DNA of 35,320 nucleotides from Gammaproteobacteria bacterium. Its GTDB lineage: Bacteria; Pseudomonadota; Gammaproteobacteria; UBA1113. How positions within the stretch are numbered: the stretch's first letter is position 1; each line of letters opens with the position of its first letter. A program made the translations under genes and the position numbers. The DNA is taken from NCBI GenBank assembly GCA_021156165.1, contig JAJNBM010000009.1, positions 1 to 35,320 on the forward strand. Direction: 5' to 3'. The notes beneath the pieces were generated by a model that saw only the letters and a list, made by a program, of their open reading frames with translations, did no database searches and was not told the DNA's origin. Below are positions 24,316 through 32,388 of the stretch, in pieces.

Positions 24316-24795
24316 TTATCCTTGGGGTTGAATTAAAGTTTACGGGGTAAAATAATGTGCTCAATCTAACATACTCTAGAAATAGAGTAAAATGGGTTGG
24401 CTCTAATGACGACTTAATTGGAAAGGCGGTTTTATAGTATTCTTTTTAAACAACCTGTTAGAAATTTAGGAAAATATGACAAACAATAGGTATAAATGCT
24501 TGTAGCTTATCCTAAGATATGCTAATTTTATGCTTTGGATTTGCCAGGGTGCTGCGCGCATATTATGCAGCGGCGCGTTGGTATAGAATTCAAAGAATTC
24601 TCCCAAAGGAAATAATCTTGTGGGCTTTGGCCTGTTCGGTTTTTTTTCTTGGTAGGAAAATATAATGCTGTACCTAAGGGTTACCCCCCGGAATCTAGAT
24701 CCTTGAAAATGTGTATGAAATATACTCATATTTTCGAAAAAGGGTGTAATACATTAGGTACAGTGCTTTAGTCAACATCGATGGAGATTTAAATA
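24316..24795. other. 480-nt intergenic region, possible small RNA
   Basis: Between divergent dacA and the small lipoprotein gene. It has a 7-bp palindrome AGAATTC/GAATTCT (24585-24601), a 6-bp hairpin CCAAAG (24603-24608) / CTTTGG (24625-24630), and a run of eight T (24640-24647) about 10 nt later. A GCTGC/GCAGC pair lies near 24551-24571. This could be the 3' end of a small transcript but the hairpin-to-T distance is too long for a good terminator. No known RNA family matched. An 87-aa minus-strand frame here (24466-24729) has no gene-like features. Confidence 0.4.
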
Positions 24796-25107
24796 ATGAA
24801 AAAACTAGGCTTAGGTGTGTTAGCCTTGGTAGTAACTCTTGGGTTAGCCGCTTGTGGCGGTAGTGGCAGCAGTGGTTCTGATACGCCAGCTAACAGCGAT
24901 ACGTCCGCAACGCAAGCTGATCAATCCACAGGCGCTTCTAACAGCGATACAACTGCAACTGAAGCTGCACCTGCTGCTCCAGCTCCTGAGGCCGCTGCTC
25001 CAGCACCTGCTGCTCCAGCTGATCAAGGCACAACCGATAACAGTAACGTTGATACCAACAGCACTGACGGTAGTGATAACAGCAACAGCGACAATTCTGC
25101 TGAATAG
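24796..25107 (+). CDS. Small Ser/Asp/Ala/Pro-rich lipoprotein
   Basis: 103 residues. N-terminal signal with lipobox LAAC, lipidated Cys20 (MKKLGLGVLALVVTLGLAAC). The mature part has no hydrophobic or folded region: Ser/Gly/Thr/Asp-rich, then an Ala/Pro block (about 58-74) like a rigid spacer, then Asn/Ser/Asp repeats. Such proteins are usually anchored to the outer membrane (residue +2 is Gly, not Asp) with an extended tail in the periplasm or outside. The SD (GGAG) is good and a strong terminator follows. Function unknown. Confidence 0.75.
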   Translation: MKKLGLGVLALVVTLGLAACGGSGSSGSDTPANSDTSATQADQSTGASNSDTTATEAAPAAPAPEAAAPAPAAPADQGTTDNSNVDTNSTDGSDNSNSDNSAE

Positions 25108-25121
25108 TACTGTTACTTCTG

Positions 25122-25161
25122 AACGCCCTAGTTTTCGGAATGTGAACCAGGGCGTTTTTTT
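25122..25161 (+). terminator. Rho-independent terminator of the lipoprotein gene
   Basis: AACGCCCT (25122-25129) pairs perfectly with AGGGCGTT (25149-25156), 8-bp stem, followed by a run of seven T (25155-25161). The yciO start codon is only 4 nt beyond. Confidence 0.85.
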
Positions 25162-25164
25162 ATT

Positions 25165-25779
25165 ATGCAGCTTTTTACTTTACACCCGCACAACCCACAA
25201 GATCGCTTATTGAAACAAGCTGTAGCGATGATTCACGGGGGCGCCGTTATTGCCTTACCCACCGATGCAAGCTATGTCTTAGCGTGCCATTTAGGCGATA
25301 AAACGGCCTTAGATCGGATACGCAGTATACGGCGTTTAGATCCAAATCATTTAATGACTCTGTTGTGCAAGGACTTATCTTCCGTGGGCAGCTATGCCAA
25401 AATTGAAAACAGCACATTTCGTTTATTAAAAAGTTTAACGCCGGGACCTTTTACCTTTATTTTAACTGCTAGCCGCGAAGTACCCAAGCGCTTACTACAT
25501 CCTAAACGTAAAACGATAGGCTTGCGTATTCCCGATTCTGCTATTTGCCACCATTTATTATCTTTGTTGACAGAACCTTTATTGGTAACGACTTTAACTT
25601 TGTCTGGAGAAGATTTGCCGTTGACGGAAGCAGAAGAGATCTATGAAAAACTACAGCATCATGTAGATTTGGTGATAGACGGTGGATCGGGATCATTGAC
25701 GGGAACGACGGTGATCGATGCTACACAAGTAACGCCAATCTTAGTACGTCAAGGATTGGGCGACGCGGGGTTTCAATAG
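25165..25779 (+). CDS. yciO: YciO, Sua5/YciO/YrdC family protein
   Basis: 204 residues, cytoplasmic. Matches E. coli YciO along its length: LHPHNPQDRL at the start, PTDASYVLACHLGDK, LTPGPFTFIL and KTIGLRIP, with TTVIDAT near the end. The family relates to threonylcarbamoyl-AMP synthases (YrdC/TsaC) that work in tRNA t6A formation; YciO itself is not established as doing this step. The start fits the E. coli N-terminus, yet it lies 4 nt after the T-run of a strong terminator and the only SD-like sequence (AGGGCG) is in the terminator's 3' arm. Expression would need readthrough. Its last 7 nt overlap the end of convergent trpZ. Confidence 0.92.
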   Translation: MQLFTLHPHNPQDRLLKQAVAMIHGGAVIALPTDASYVLACHLGDKTALDRIRSIRRLDPNHLMTLLCKDLSSVGSYAKIENSTFRLLKSLTPGPFTFILTASREVPKRLLHPKRKTIGLRIPDSAICHHLLSLLTEPLLVTTLTLSGEDLPLTEAEEIYEKLQHHVDLVIDGGSGSLTGTTVIDATQVTPILVRQGLGDAGFQ

Positions 25780-26495
25780 CACTGCGCCATCAACATTTCC
25801 GTCGTTAAATTCTTTTTATCGTCTCTTTCAATATAATTATGTACGATACCTTCTTTTAAGGCTAAAATGCGATCGCCATAGGCTAGAGCGTGGCTTACAT
25901 TATGTGTGGTTAATAGAGCGGTAATATGGCGTTCATGAATAATGCGCGCCGTTAATGCCATTAAATGTTCAGCAGTTTTAGGATCTAAGGCGCTGGTGTG
26001 TTCATCTAATAGTAAAATCTCCGGAGGATACAATACCGCTAGAGCCAAAGCTAAGGCCTGCTGCTCGCCCCCGGACAAGCGCGCCACTAACACGTCGAGC
26101 TTAGTGGCTAAGTTAGCATTAAAGGATCGCAAATAGTCGCCCAAAGAGTCTATTTTATCTGCCTTATTTCTTTTCTGTATTAATTGGTAGTTTTCAAAAA
26201 TGGTTAAGTTGAAAAATAGATTGTCTGCAGCATTTTGAGTTAAGGTATGTATGCAATGCGCGCGTGCTCTTGCCGACAAGGCTAAAATATTTTTATTTTT
26301 TAAAATAATCTTACCCGCATTAGTTCTATAACGGCCGTCTAATAACTTTAATAATGAACTTTTGCCGGAGCCGTTGGCGCCCAATACGACTACACAATCA
26401 CCTTTTTGCACTGTGTAGTGGATGTTCTGAAGTATGGGTCGTTCTAATGAGGGATGTTTTAAAGTGATATTTTCAAATTGCAATAATGGGGTCAT
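25773..26495 (-). CDS. Tryptophan/tyrosine ABC transporter ATP-binding protein (TrpZ type)
   Basis: 240 residues. ATPase of the importer with the two genes upstream. Walker A GANGSGKS (39-46), signature LSGGEQQALALA, Walker B ILLLDEHTSALD, switch His in TTHN. The Walker B Asp is followed by Glu-His-Thr rather than Glu-Pro, as in related TrpZ-type proteins. Four-nt overlap (ATGA) with the permease. The tryptophan assignment comes from the linked trpR and the binding protein family. Confidence 0.88.
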   Translation of the reverse strand: MTPLLQFENITLKHPSLERPILQNIHYTVQKGDCVVVLGANGSGKSSLLKLLDGRYRTNAGKIILKNKNILALSARARAHCIHTLTQNAADNLFFNLTIFENYQLIQKRNKADKIDSLGDYLRSFNANLATKLDVLVARLSGGEQQALALALAVLYPPEILLLDEHTSALDPKTAEHLMALTARIIHERHITALLTTHNVSHALAYGDRILALKEGIVHNYIERDDKKNLTTEMLMAQCY

Positions 26496-27364
26496 GTTAA
26501 ACTCGCTTTTTGCGTGGCTGTACGTAAAAACAATGCCAATAAAACGCCTAATAGCAATTTTAAATAAATAGGATTAATATTAAAGCGTAATAAACCATTT
26601 AAGATAAAGAAATACAAGGTAATGCCGATGAAAGCGGCTAGTAATTCGCTGCTCGCACGTAGATAATGTTTTTTAATAAAAGGTAAAATAAGGTGTTGTC
26701 CTAGAACGATCGCGCCTATGCCGATTAAAGTCATACCCACCCCCATGCCTATATCGGCATAACCGATAATTTGCGCGGTGATGGCGCCAGAAGCAGCCGC
26801 CAATAAATTATTTAAACTAAAACCGATGAAGCGCAGCGTGGTTACATTATAACCTAACCTTGATAATAACATCGGGTTATCGCCAAAAGCGCGTAAGCAC
26901 AAGCCTAAGCGGCTTTGCAATAAAGTATAAAAAGCAACGACCAATAAGCCTACTACTAAGGCCACGCTGAACCACCCTAGAATCATGCTGTGTGCAAAAG
27001 CGCCACTGAATAAAGTGGGGGTGGTTAATAAATTAATATTGGGTCTGCCCATAACCGCCATATTAACACTGTATAAAATAAATGAGGTTAAAATACCCGC
27101 TAATAGAGGATCCACCTTGCCGCCATTTTGTAAAAAGGCAGTAAAAGCACCTGCTATGGCGCCGCAACTTAAGGCTACTAAAAAAGCAAGTATGGGCGAT
27201 ATCCCCATTGTGACCAATTGGGCAAACACCCCCGCGCCTAATACGAAGCTCCCATCAATGGTCATATCGGTAGCGCGCAATAAGGTGTAACTTAAATTAA
27301 TGCCTAAGGCTAGGGGAATTAAAGTTAAAGACTGTGTAAGCGTTGCCAGCAATAAAGCGATCAT
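26492..27364 (-). CDS. Tryptophan/tyrosine ABC transporter permease (TrpY type)
   Basis: 290 residues, eight or more membrane segments, BPD_transp_2-like. ATDMTIDGSFVLGAGVFA near residue 32 and LRAFGDNPMLLSRLGYN near residue 177 are the conserved segments of this permease group. The inner-membrane half of the importer. Both ends overlap neighbours by 4 nt (ATGA), so the three transporter genes are translated as a unit. Confidence 0.88.
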   Translation of the reverse strand: MIALLLATLTQSLTLIPLALGINLSYTLLRATDMTIDGSFVLGAGVFAQLVTMGISPILAFLVALSCGAIAGAFTAFLQNGGKVDPLLAGILTSFILYSVNMAVMGRPNINLLTTPTLFSGAFAHSMILGWFSVALVVGLLVVAFYTLLQSRLGLCLRAFGDNPMLLSRLGYNVTTLRFIGFSLNNLLAAASGAITAQIIGYADIGMGVGMTLIGIGAIVLGQHLILPFIKKHYLRASSELLAAFIGITLYFFILNGLLRFNINPIYLKLLLGVLLALFLRTATQKASLT

Positions 27365-28365
27365 TTAAGATCTCCCACGGGCTGTGTGGTCAAATCGACA
27401 ATGGCATAGCGATTCTTCGCCGCTTGTTTTTCAATAGCAGTGATATCTTGTCCCTGTGCGTTTAAGGCTTTTGTATTGATGAACACGGATAGATTCGTCA
27501 TCTTTACCATGGGGATCGTTGCCGCGGGCGTTCCTTGTAAGATTTGTAGTGCCACTTTAGCCCCTTCTACACCAATTTGATATTCTTTAACGCCCAAGGC
27601 AAATCCCGAACCATTTTGCACTGAACCGTCATCGGCGCTGATCAACGGAATGTGTTTTTGGTTTGCCACTTGTGACAGAGTGGCGATGCCGCTTACAACC
27701 AATACATCTTTTAACACCAAGATTCCTTGCGTTTGGGGTGATAAAGATTGCGCTATGCTGTAAAGATCGGGTAAAGCAGTAACCATACGGGTATCGATCT
27801 GTATGCCCAATGCTTTCCCTGCAGCAACTGCTTCATTGACTTCGGGTATCATTTTATCATTGTTGCTGTAGACCAGGGTCAATTGCGTTTTAGTAGGATA
27901 AATAGCGTGTATAAACTGGATGATTTGAGTAGGGGTAATTTCATCGTCTACCAAAGCCAATTGGCTGTGTGCTCGTATGCTATCGGGCAATAAAGCGGCA
28001 AGCCCTACGATGGGACGATCTTTAATCATTGCCGCTGTCATTTCCGTGGGTTGTGTGGCAATGGGTGCGTAGAGATCAATGCCTTTATTTTGCAATTGTA
28101 AGATCATAGAGCGTTGCAAATTCACATCGCCTTGAGTGCGCATCACTTGAAATTCTACAGATTGTTTGAGGCTGGCCGCTAAAGTTTCTTTAAAGCCGCG
28201 GGTAATTTCATCCATCGCGGGATGCTCTATAGGAATAATGATACCTACTTGAATAGGTTTTTGCGTAGAGTTAGCAGAGGTATGCTTATTGTCACAACCT
28301 GCAATCAATAATAGGCCGATAAAACAAATGGCGACAGGCCCTAAATAAGTGAGTATGCGTTTCAT
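27361..28365 (-). CDS. Tryptophan/tyrosine ABC transporter substrate-binding lipoprotein (TrpX type)
   Basis: 334 residues. Lipoprotein signal with lipobox LIAGC, lipidated Cys24. The body is a type-I periplasmic-binding fold of the ABC_sub_bind family (PF04392): VGIIIPIEHPAMDEITRGFKETL, LQNKGIDLYAPIATQPTEM, then LISADDGSVQNGSGFALGVKEYQIG. This family was tied to tryptophan/tyrosine uptake (TrpXYZ). Its SD is AGGAAA. Repeat copy D lies between trpR and this gene, inside the probable trpR-trpXYZ transcript. Confidence 0.9.
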   Translation of the reverse strand: MKRILTYLGPVAICFIGLLLIAGCDNKHTSANSTQKPIQVGIIIPIEHPAMDEITRGFKETLAASLKQSVEFQVMRTQGDVNLQRSMILQLQNKGIDLYAPIATQPTEMTAAMIKDRPIVGLAALLPDSIRAHSQLALVDDEITPTQIIQFIHAIYPTKTQLTLVYSNNDKMIPEVNEAVAAGKALGIQIDTRMVTALPDLYSIAQSLSPQTQGILVLKDVLVVSGIATLSQVANQKHIPLISADDGSVQNGSGFALGVKEYQIGVEGAKVALQILQGTPAATIPMVKMTNLSVFINTKALNAQGQDITAIEKQAAKNRYAIVDLTTQPVGDLK

Positions 28366-28400
28366 GGTTAGTTTCCTTTAATAAAGTAATGTAACGTCTT

Positions 28401-28460
28401 CGTAGGGGCAGGCCCCCGTGCCTACCCTAATCAGGGCAACCACAGGGGATTGCCCTACGA
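28401..28460. repeat. Dispersed palindromic repeat, copy D
   Basis: 60 bp, begins CGTAGGGGCAGGCCCCCG and ends TTGCCCTACGA. Lies between trpR and trpX and supplies the last sense codon and stop codon of trpR. Nearly the reverse complement of copy E (28827-28886). Confidence 0.75.
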
Positions 28461-28745
28461 TTTATTTATAAATAACAGCTTTTTCAATGCTTGCCGTTCC
28501 TGTTCCGTTAATCGTTTCAACTCATTAGAGCCACGGGTGATCTTAGCGATGCTGACATTAAACCGCTGTGCTATTTCCCGCTGCGTCAGTTCTTCTGCCA
28601 ATAGGGCTTTGACAATACACAGACGCGTGGCGATACTTTGACGCTCCTCGTGGGTCAAAAACACATCTAAAAACTGCGTCAAACGGCTTATATCCCGCTC
28701 TTTGGCACAAAATTCTACAAATTTCAACCAGTTATCGTCTGCCAT
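28455..28745 (-). CDS. trpR: Trp operon repressor TrpR
   Basis: 96 residues. Dimeric repressor that binds DNA when loaded with tryptophan. WLKFVEF at the start, the core FLTHEERQSIATRLCIVKALL, and the DNA-binding helix-turn-helix LTQREIAQRFNVSIAKITRGSNELK match E. coli TrpR. It heads the minus-strand unit trpR-trpX-trpY-trpZ, so the uptake system is probably repressed when tryptophan is plentiful. It has a very good promoter and SD GAGAGG. The stop codon (28455-28457) and last Ser codon lie inside repeat copy D, so the natural C-terminus may have been changed by the repeat. I did not find a CTAG-centred canonical trp operator. Confidence 0.95.
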   Translation of the reverse strand: MADDNWLKFVEFCAKERDISRLTQFLDVFLTHEERQSIATRLCIVKALLAEELTQREIAQRFNVSIAKITRGSNELKRLTEQERQALKKLLFINKS

Positions 28746-28770
28746 AGGACCTCTCAGCTGTAATTTTGTA

Positions 28771-28799
28771 ATGCTACATCAGTGCAAATGGCTTGTCAA
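28771..28799 (-). promoter_or_regulatory. Sigma70 promoter of trpR
   Basis: On the minus strand TTGACA (28794-28799), 17-nt spacer, TAGCAT (28771-28776), about 25 nt before the trpR start. Perfect -35, good -10. Confidence 0.75.
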
Positions 28800-28826
28800 G
28801 CTCTATTATAGAAATAGTGGTTTTTT

Positions 28827-28886
28827 TGTAGGGGCAACCCCCTGTGGTTGCCCATCTAGGGCAGACACGGGAGGCCTGCCCCTACA
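28827..28886. repeat. Dispersed palindromic repeat, copy E
   Basis: 60 bp; ends TGTAGGGGCA and TGCCCCTACA are perfect reverse complements (12 bp with flanking T and A). Internally CAACCCCCTGTGGTTGCCC and GGGCAGACACGGGAGGCC. It is nearly the reverse complement of copy D and lies just upstream of the trpR promoter. Confidence 0.8.
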
Positions 28887-28906
28887 AATACAAGGGTGGC
28901 ATTAGC

Positions 28907-30115
28907 TTAACCAAAAGGCATTGATCTTTGCGAGCCAGGGAGCGCAGCGGACTTATTTTTCAAGAATCCGGTTGCCACTTTTGCAATAACCGCTTTCACC
29001 AATACTAATCCAAAACACACTATGCCGAGATAAGCGCAGCTTTGCCAAACAGTATTCGCCCCGAAAGATTGATACACATAAGTCCCTAAGCTTGCCCCTA
29101 CGATTAAACTCAGCGTCAGGGTGCCCTGAAAAAGTCTAGGGCATAAACTGTGTAGACTGCTGATGAAAAATATTTCACCTAAGCTTACAATCATGGCGCT
29201 TAAAATAATGAGCGAAAATACATGGGCCAGACTAATCACATAACACCCCAAACCCAGTAATAATGCACCTAAGCCGGCACGTAATAATGCACTGCCGCGG
29301 TTAAAGGTATTCAGGATGGGCTTTTGTAGCCAACTGATTAAAAATACATTCACCGCCATAAAAGTTGCCATGGATGTTAAGCCTACATGAGGAAACTTTA
29401 AACATAAGTAAATACTATAGGTGGCGGTAAATTGACTTAATAGTAGGCCGCCTAAAAATAATAATAATAAAGAAAAAATAGGAGGATTTAGGTTAAGGGT
29501 TGTAGGCTTTGGTTTGTTTTCTTGTGTATCTCTAGGTAGAAAAAATAAAGGCAGGGCATTCAAAAGAAGGGCAGCCATAAATAAAGCTTTAAAATTGCTA
29601 ACAGCAAAAAGGGCGATGATGGACATAGCCAAGCCTAGACCTATATTAGATGCCATATAAGACTGTTGCACTATTTTTGCTTGCGTAGGAGAGCCATTTT
29701 CGTGCTGCTGTAATAGCAAATCAGTATGACTGTTTTTAAATAAATATCCGGCAAAGCCCAGTAGTACTAGATTAAAACACAGAGGCGGAAAAGTGCCTAT
29801 ATATAAAAAACAGGCTAGAGCGATACAGTTTGCAAAGAGGGAAAATAAAATAATTTTTCTGGGAGAATATTGCCGTTTTAAATAAGGAGTTAAAAGTATG
29901 GCGATGAAAATGCCTACCCCGTATAGAGACATCAGTAAACCCGCTTGTAACAGACTAAATTGCAAGGTGGTGACAAAGTAATAGGGTAAAAAGAAGAGCA
30001 GGGCGGTTGCGGCTACAGGAAGTAGATTGCTGAGTAAATATAAATACCTGCTTTGGCCTAAGTCTAGGGTATGTAAACGATACCGTTTTAACTGGGCGGT
30101 AACACTATTATCCAT
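28907..30115 (-). CDS. MFS transporter
   Basis: 402 residues, about 12 membrane segments. ATG 30115 is chosen because AAGGAGG precedes it by 6 nt; an earlier in-frame TTG (30151) would put that SD inside the gene. The first TM begins after LYLLSNLLPVAATALLFF; the loop after TM2 reads LKRQYSPRKI. I cannot tell the substrate or the MFS subfamily. The C-terminal residues (ALPGSQRSMPFG) are encoded by DNA resembling a repeat arm (TTGCGAGC near 28928). Divergent from ftsQ; a TATAAT lies in the -10 position on the minus strand near 30140. Confidence 0.85.
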   Translation of the reverse strand: MDNSVTAQLKRYRLHTLDLGQSRYLYLLSNLLPVAATALLFFLPYYFVTTLQFSLLQAGLLMSLYGVGIFIAILLTPYLKRQYSPRKIILFSLFANCIALACFLYIGTFPPLCFNLVLLGFAGYLFKNSHTDLLLQQHENGSPTQAKIVQQSYMASNIGLGLAMSIIALFAVSNFKALFMAALLLNALPLFFLPRDTQENKPKPTTLNLNPPIFSLLLLFLGGLLLSQFTATYSIYLCLKFPHVGLTSMATFMAVNVFLISWLQKPILNTFNRGSALLRAGLGALLLGLGCYVISLAHVFSLIILSAMIVSLGEIFFISSLHSLCPRLFQGTLTLSLIVGASLGTYVYQSFGANTVWQSCAYLGIVCFGLVLVKAVIAKVATGFLKNKSAALPGSQRSMPFG

Positions 30116-30241
30116 ATAAAACCTCCTTGGTCCATGGGTATTATAACGCAATTGGTTTCATTTAGGCATAGCCACTTACGTTCGCATCCCGAGCTCGAGT
30201 CGGTATATACTTCACACCAAGTTCAATCCTAGGGTTAAAAC

Positions 30242-31021
30242 ATGAGATGGAGTGAGGATAAGCGGCAGTGGCGCCGCAGCAAGGCCGGTGCGGTTAAAAA
30301 AAGCTCAAAAAAAGGGACGCCTATACTCAAGCGCGGTCTTAGTTTGACGATATTATCGGCATTTCTTCTTATCGCTGCAATTTATTTTTTTATGTGGTCT
30401 TGGTTTCCGGTACGGCATGTGGTGGTTCAACATGGCAATGCCACGATAGATGAAGAAGCGATACGTACTGTCGTCTCGCCGCATCTGCGTCGCGGATTTT
30501 TTCGTGCGCATGTGCATGGCATTCAGGCGGATCTATTACAATTGCCGTGGATAAAAACAGCGATGGTTGAAAAGACTTGGCCAGATAATATACTCATTAG
30601 GCTGAGTTTGCACGATGCGGTAGCTAGGTGGAATAAAAATGCATATTTGTTAGACAATGGCGTGGTGTGCCAAACGCGCATTCCGCTGACAGCCGTTCCG
30701 CTGCCCGAAGTAAACAGCCCGCAGAATGATGCGCCCGCATTATTAGAAATTTATTATGCGCTTAAAGCGGATTTGGCAACAGCGGCCTTAAACATTCAAT
30801 CATTAAACGAAAGCAGTACTCGTGAATATAGCGTGGTTTTAAGTAATGGAATTGTTCTAAACTTAGGCGATAAAGACTTGCAGCAACGTATGCGACGTTT
30901 TGTAAAAGTCTATCCTCTTGAATTAGTAGATAAAGCAAACCGTATTGCTTATGTGGATTTGCGTTATGAAAATGGATTGGCAGTGGGTTGGCGCAGCGAC
31001 GACAAAACAAATATAACTTAA
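30242..31021 (+). CDS. ftsQ: Cell division protein FtsQ
   Basis: 259 residues. Bitopic divisome protein linking early and late division proteins. Basic cytoplasmic N-terminus, one TM (about 32-52), then the POTRA domain (VRHVVVQHGNATIDEEAIRTVV) and the beta domain with LPWIKTAMVEKTWPDNILIRL. Length and order match FtsQ. Followed by ftsA, ftsZ and lpxC as in the dcw cluster, but no ddlB, murB or murC upstream: the neighbour is a divergent MFS gene. SD AGGG about 8 nt before the ATG. Confidence 0.93.
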   Translation: MRWSEDKRQWRRSKAGAVKKSSKKGTPILKRGLSLTILSAFLLIAAIYFFMWSWFPVRHVVVQHGNATIDEEAIRTVVSPHLRRGFFRAHVHGIQADLLQLPWIKTAMVEKTWPDNILIRLSLHDAVARWNKNAYLLDNGVVCQTRIPLTAVPLPEVNSPQNDAPALLEIYYALKADLATAALNIQSLNESSTREYSVVLSNGIVLNLGDKDLQQRMRRFVKVYPLELVDKANRIAYVDLRYENGLAVGWRSDDKTNIT

Positions 31022-31116
31022 TTTAAAGTTACGCAACAACCTAGTTTTTTGCTCAGAATTTTGTTATGCTAATTAGCAATTATAAGCCAGTAGCTGGAGA
31101 CGGAGAATAATCGGAA

Positions 31117-32349
31117 ATGCCTAAGCCAAAAGAATCTAAATTAATCGTCGGTCTAGACATAGGTACAACCAAAATTGTAGCTATAGTCGGTGAAGTTAAC
31201 GCGGAAGGCGTTATTGAAGTGATTGGTTTTGGTACAGCACCTTCACGCGGTTTAAAGCGCGGTGTAGTGGTTAATATAGAAGCTACTGTGCAATCTATAC
31301 AGAGAGCAGTCGATGAGGCTGAACTAATGGCCGGTTGCAAGGTTAACGCCGTATTTGTAGGCATTGCCGGTAGCCATATACGCGGCATGAATTCTCACGG
31401 TATTGTGGCTATACGCAGTCGCGAAGTAATGTCTTCGGATGTAGACCGTGTCATCGATGCGGCTAAAGCGGTGGCCATTCCGGCTGATCAACAAATCATT
31501 CACGTGTTACCGCAGGAATTTATCATCGATAACCAAGAAGGCATACGCGAACCTATAGGCATGTCGGGAGTGCGTTTAGAATCTAGAGTGCACATGGTAA
31601 CGGGTTCGGTTTCTGCCGCGCAAAATATTGTTAAATGCGTGCGCCGTTGCAATTTAGAAGTTGCCGATATTATTTTAGAGCAGCTGGCTTCTAGTGATGC
31701 AGTGCTCACCGAAGACGAAAGAGAATTGGGTGTGTGCTTGGTGGATATAGGTGGCGGTACGACCGACATCGCTATCTTTAGCGAGGGCGCCATACGCTAC
31801 ACGGCAGTTATTCCCATTGCGGGCGATCAAGTCACGAGCGATATTGCTTTGGCCTTGCGCACACCGACTAAATCTGCTGAAGCTATTAAAGTTAAATACG
31901 GTTGTGCCATGGCCAGTTTTGCCAATGCCAATGATTTAATCGAAGTACCTACGGTAGGGGAGCGTGGGGGACGTCATTTATCGCGCCGTAGTTTGGCAGA
32001 AGTGATAGAGCCGCGTTATGACGAAATTTTTTCATTGATACAGGCTGAACTGCGGCGTAGTGGTTTGGAACATTTGCTTGCTGCCGGTATGGTTCTAACG
32101 GGTGGCGGTGCCAAAATTCAAGGCGCATTAGATTTAGCCGAATCTATTTTTCAACTGCCAGTGCGTTTAGGCATGCCGCAAAATATCAGCGGTTTGCCCG
32201 ATGTCACGCATAATCCGATTTACGCCACCAGTGTGGGGTTGTTGGTGCATGGTTACAGGCGACAGCTGTCGGGGAATGCCGGTAACGTCCATTCCCCGAA
32301 TAGCACTGTATGGTCGCGTATGCGGCAGTGGTTTCAAGGGAATTTATAG
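31117..32349 (+). CDS. ftsA: Cell division protein FtsA
   Basis: 410 residues, actin-like ATPase that tethers FtsZ to the membrane. Phosphate-1 motif GLDIGTTKIVAIVGE near residues 10-24, phosphate-2 VDIGGGTTD (209-217) and adenosine motif TGGGAKIQ (328-335) are intact, as is the C-terminal amphipathic helix (RMRQWFQGNL) that anchors it. 95 nt after ftsQ; the gap has a GCTAATTAGC palindrome but no convincing promoter. ftsZ follows after 39 nt. Confidence 0.97.
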   Translation: MPKPKESKLIVGLDIGTTKIVAIVGEVNAEGVIEVIGFGTAPSRGLKRGVVVNIEATVQSIQRAVDEAELMAGCKVNAVFVGIAGSHIRGMNSHGIVAIRSREVMSSDVDRVIDAAKAVAIPADQQIIHVLPQEFIIDNQEGIREPIGMSGVRLESRVHMVTGSVSAAQNIVKCVRRCNLEVADIILEQLASSDAVLTEDERELGVCLVDIGGGTTDIAIFSEGAIRYTAVIPIAGDQVTSDIALALRTPTKSAEAIKVKYGCAMASFANANDLIEVPTVGERGGRHLSRRSLAEVIEPRYDEIFSLIQAELRRSGLEHLLAAGMVLTGGGAKIQGALDLAESIFQLPVRLGMPQNISGLPDVTHNPIYATSVGLLVHGYRRQLSGNAGNVHSPNSTVWSRMRQWFQGNL

Positions 32350-32388
32350 ACAATTAAGTAACTACAATATTATAGAGGAATAAAATAA

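Noticed and set aside
24466-24729. 87-codon minus-strand frame
   Set aside because: No SD, no family features, AT-rich intergenic sequence with inverted repeats; likely chance.
28746-28800. Canonical trp operator upstream of trpR
   Set aside because: No CTAG-centred palindrome; only a loose TGTA...TACA pair, too weak to call.
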